From: Conexibacter sp. CPCC 206217
GTDB taxonomy: Bacteria; Actinomycetota; Thermoleophilia; Solirubrobacterales; Solirubrobacteraceae
Reading direction: 5' to 3'
Length of the DNA stretch: 64,000 nucleotides
NCBI RefSeq assembly: GCF_030646165.1
Contig: NZ_JAUTDO010000004.1
Location: 556,598-620,597, forward strand
The notes under the pieces: generated by a model
Told to the model about the DNA's origin: nothing
Databases searched by the model: none
The model's input: the letters and a program-made list of their open reading frames with translations, nothing else
Translations under genes and position numbers: made by a program
In this document: positions 61,196 through 64,000 of the stretch, piece by piece
Numbering within the stretch: position 1 is the first letter of the stretch
Layout of the letters: each line of letters opens with the position of its first letter

Positions 61196-64000
61196 TTGAC
61201 TCCCTCCTCGCCGCGTCACGCGCGGCGCCGTGGGCGCCTGCCCGCTGCGCTGCTCGCAGGCGTTTCGCTCGCGGCCGCGATCCCGACAGTCGCGCAGGCG
61301 GCCGACTCGCTGGCCCTCACGGACAAGACCGAGCAGGTCGGTCCGGGCATCTCGCTCCAGCACCTCAAGACGCTCGACGCCAGAGGCTGGGTCGACGAGC
61401 AGATCCTCACCGTCGATCTCGCCAACAGAGCGGTCACCCCCGACCTGCTCGCCGGTGACACCGTCACCAGCGCGGGCCCGATCTCAAAGAAGGCCGACAA
61501 GGCCGGCGCGTTCGCCGGCGTCAACGGCGACTTCTTCGACATCGACAACTCCAACGCCGCGCTCGGCGCCGAGGTCAGAAGCGGCGAGCTGCTGAAGAGC
61601 ACCGACTGGGACGGCCACCTGCAGGCCGGCGTCACCAGAGACGGCATCGGCCAGCTCGTCGACATGGCCGTCGACGCGCACGCGACGTTCAGCGGCAGCG
61701 ACCACACGGTCCGCACGATCAACGCCGCCAACGGCGGCGGCCTGCCGGCCGACTCGCTCGTCGCGTTCACGTCGAAGTGGGGCACCTACGCTCGCAACCG
61801 CGGCATGCTCAGAGCGACCAACGTCGCCGAGGTGCTCGTCCAGAACGGCAAGGTCGTCTCGGTCAACGCGACCGGCGCCGGCGCGGGCGAGATCCCCGCC
61901 GACGGCTTCTACCTCGTCGGTCGCGACTCCGCGGCTGACGCGCTGCGCGCGCTGCAGCCCGGCGACGACGCGACGCTCACGTACGGCCTCAGCAACGAGA
62001 TCGCCAGACAGCTGCAGTTCAGCGTCGGCGGCAACGTCGTGCTCGTCAGAGACGGCGCCGCCACCCCGCAGGACGACACCAGCATCGCCCCGCGCACCGC
62101 GATCGGCTTCAAGGACGGCGGCAGAACGATGCTGCTGGTGACCTGGGACGGTCCGGGCGGCACGGGCAGAGGCGGCGTGACGCTGAAGTACATGGCCACC
62201 GAGCTGACTCGCCTCGGCTCCGAGACGGCCCTCAACCTCGACGGCGGCGGCTCGACCACGATGGTCGCCCGCGGCCTCGGCGACGACAGAGTCTCCGTGC
62301 GCAACGTCCCGTCCGACGGCGGCGAGCGCAACGACCCCAACGGCGTCGGGGTGTTCGTCAAGCCCGGCAGCGGCATCGCCGAGCAGCTCGTGCTGTCGCC
62401 CAGCGACGACGACGCTCGCGTCTTCCCCGGCCTGCACCGCACGCTGCGCGTCAAGGCCGTCGACGACAACATGGTCGCCGTCCCGGTCCCGCGCGGCGAC
62501 GTGCGCTGGTCGGTCAACGAGGGCAGCGTCGACGGCGGTCTGCTGAAGGCGCCCGAGAACGTCTTCGGCCAGCTGCGCGTCCGCGCCACGACCGACACGG
62601 CCCAGGCCGAGCAGGTCGTCAGAGTGCTCGGCGAGCTGACCTCGCTGGAGATCGACAGAACGCGTCTCTCGATCGCCGCTCCCGGCGCCGACAACTCGGT
62701 CGTCCTGAGAGTCACCGGCCGTGACGCGGAGGGCTTCACCGCTCCCGTCAGCGCGACCGACCTCGACCTCGACTACGACGACTCGGTGGTCAGCATCACG
62801 CCGGTCGGCGACCAGCTCAGAATCACCCCGAAGGCGATCGGCGGCACGCTGCTGACGCTGTCCGTCGGCGGCGAAGAGGTCCAGCTGCCGATCACGATCG
62901 GCGTCGAGACCTCGACGGTCTACGACTTCCAGGACGGCGGCGCGAACACGCGCTGGATCACGAACGGCACGGCCGGCACGAGAAAGGTCCTCACGAACAC
63001 GCCCGAGGGCCTGCAGCTCGAGTACGGCGCCGCCCGCAACATGGGCTTCGGCACGAGATCGCTCGCGACCGACACGGTGCCGCTCCCCGGTCAGCCGCTG
63101 GCGGTCCGCATCAGACTCAAGTCGTCGGTGCCGGTCTCACTGACCTACGCCGTCTTCCGCGACCCGGCCGGCACCTCGGTGACGGTCTACGGCCCGGCGA
63201 TCAGAGGCAGCGACCAGTGGCAGACGGTCGAGTTCACGCCGCCCCCGTCGACGAGATTCCCCGTCAGATTCTCCTACTTCCAGGCGATCGAGACGAACGT
63301 CGCGCTGCAGAGAGACGGCGTGCTCGTCTTCGGCGGCATCGAGATCGACAACCCGCCCCCGGTCGAGATCCCCGGCCTCGCGCCGCTGAAGGCCGACCCG
63401 ATCATCTCCCCGGACGGCAACCTGCAGGACGGCGAGGACTTCACCTTCGCCACGCTCTCCGACGTCCAGTTCACGCATGTCAACACCGAGATGGTCCCGG
63501 TTGCGATCCAGGCGCTGCGTCGCATCCGCGCGACGAGACCTGACCTCGTCGTGCTCAACGGCGACATCGTCGACCTCGGCGAGGCGTCCGACATCTCGCT
63601 CGCCCGCAGAACGCTCGAGGCCGGCGGCTGCAGACTGATCGAGCTCGGCACCCCGACGGTCCCGGACCCGACGGACGACTCGATCCCCTGCCTCTACGTC
63701 CCCGGCAACCACGAGTCGTACGCGCCCGCCGGTCAGGGCACGCTCGACGCGTTCAGAGCCGAGTTCGGCAGAGACTACGGCTACACGGACCACAAGGGCA
63801 CGCGCTTCATCACGCTCAACAGCTCCTATGGCTCGCTGCGCTCGTCGGACTTCGCCCAGCTGCCGTACCTGCAGCAGGCGCTCACCGACGCGGCCGCTGA
63901 CGACTCGATCGACAACGTGATGGTGTTCGCGCATCACCCGGTGCTCGATCCGAGAGACACGCACGACTCGGAGCTGGGCGACCGCACCGAGGTGCAGCTC
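61196..64000 (+). CDS. secreted phosphodiester glycosidase-metallophosphoesterase (3' end outside window)
   Basis: 935 codons visible, no stop. TTG start at 61196 with GAAGGA upstream gives a signal peptide (RRRGRLPAALLAGVSLAAAI, cut near AQAA). A phosphodiester glycosidase (NAGPA-like) domain ends with LNLDGGGSTTMV near 346-357. Beta-sandwich regions follow (about 400-740). A calcineurin-like metallophosphoesterase comes last: TLSDVQFTH near 755, NGDIVD near 787, PGNHES near 837 and AHHP near 911. Likely acts on teichoic-type or other phosphodiester polymers outside the cell. AGA codons are common. Confidence 0.88.
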   Translation, partial: MTPSSPRHARRRGRLPAALLAGVSLAAAIPTVAQAADSLALTDKTEQVGPGISLQHLKTLDARGWVDEQILTVDLANRAVTPDLLAGDTVTSAGPISKKADKAGAFAGVNGDFFDIDNSNAALGAEVRSGELLKSTDWDGHLQAGVTRDGIGQLVDMAVDAHATFSGSDHTVRTINAANGGGLPADSLVAFTSKWGTYARNRGMLRATNVAEVLVQNGKVVSVNATGAGAGEIPADGFYLVGRDSAADALRALQPGDDATLTYGLSNEIARQLQFSVGGNVVLVRDGAATPQDDTSIAPRTAIGFKDGGRTMLLVTWDGPGGTGRGGVTLKYMATELTRLGSETALNLDGGGSTTMVARGLGDDRVSVRNVPSDGGERNDPNGVGVFVKPGSGIAEQLVLSPSDDDARVFPGLHRTLRVKAVDDNMVAVPVPRGDVRWSVNEGSVDGGLLKAPENVFGQLRVRATTDTAQAEQVVRVLGELTSLEIDRTRLSIAAPGADNSVVLRVTGRDAEGFTAPVSATDLDLDYDDSVVSITPVGDQLRITPKAIGGTLLTLSVGGEEVQLPITIGVETSTVYDFQDGGANTRWITNGTAGTRKVLTNTPEGLQLEYGAARNMGFGTRSLATDTVPLPGQPLAVRIRLKSSVPVSLTYAVFRDPAGTSVTVYGPAIRGSDQWQTVEFTPPPSTRFPVRFSYFQAIETNVALQRDGVLVFGGIEIDNPPPVEIPGLAPLKADPIISPDGNLQDGEDFTFATLSDVQFTHVNTEMVPVAIQALRRIRATRPDLVVLNGDIVDLGEASDISLARRTLEAGGCRLIELGTPTVPDPTDDSIPCLYVPGNHESYAPAGQGTLDAFRAEFGRDYGYTDHKGTRFITLNSSYGSLRSSDFAQLPYLQQALTDAAADDSIDNVMVFAHHPVLDPRDTHDSELGDRTEVQL

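Overview
The window is one uninterrupted stretch of chromosomal DNA, very GC-rich, with tightly packed genes, GTG and TTG starts beside ATG, and almost no intergenic space. The gene set (class E sortase, cobA-hemD fusion, type-2 isoleucyl-tRNA synthetase, CcmABC cytochrome c biogenesis, ArsR/SRPBCC pair, BldC-like and MerR regulators) points to Actinomycetota, most likely Thermoleophilia/Solirubrobacterales (Conexibacter-like); that placement is inference, not a database result. AGA arginine codons are unusually common for such a GC-rich genome, especially in envelope and secreted proteins. No prophage, insertion sequence or CRISPR array was seen. No gap longer than about 300 bases lacks a gene.

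Layout. 1-11212: end of a membrane protein, a sortase, a FlgM-like small protein, infA-thiL, a class A penicillin-binding protein, mscS and a PIG-V-type mannosyltransferase whose start codons overlap head to head, a HAD hydrolase, a CPBP protease, an L,D-transpeptidase and pyrE. 11223-20353: a secreted protein, a FUSC membrane protein, tRNA-Arg(CCU), an ATPase-less peptide ABC cassette (permease, binding protein, permease), and a run of GNAT, galT-like, dtd and unknown genes with a TlpA-like lipoprotein upstream. 20423-24455: a structured leader followed by an SF2 helicase with a long low-complexity Arg/Ala tail. 24462-34444: thirteen minus-strand genes for tetrapyrrole, cytochrome c and molybdenum cofactor synthesis (siroheme synthase, sigma factor-glutamine amidotransferase fusion, moaC, moaB, ccmABCD, hemA, hemC, cobA-hemD, birA). 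34553-48835: housekeeping and central metabolism (MpaB-like, rarA, M20 peptidase, pncB, methylmalonyl-CoA epimerase, PAP2, ychF, 5'-3' exonuclease, MaoC, acetolactate synthase, a Tat-exported glycosidase-like protein, fumC, an alpha/beta hydrolase, a lipoprotein). 48848-53270: a regulatory island with a BldC-like protein, an HD-GYP protein, two paralogous MerR-type regulators and a zinc-ribbon/PAS-like protein. 53315-64000: ileS, clpP, SRPBCC-ArsR, trxA, polX, HdeD, and a truncated secreted phosphodiester glycosidase-metallophosphoesterase preceded by a PHO-box-like repeat.

The most unusual finding is the single-frame fusion of an ECF-type sigma factor to an apparently complete class I glutamine amidotransferase (gamma-glutamyl hydrolase type) at 32507-33652, inside the tetrapyrrole/cytochrome c run. 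Next come the helicase with its AGA-coded basic tail and structured leader, the MerR island with a shared upstream element, and an isoleucyl-tRNA synthetase carrying the swapped GXHH signature.
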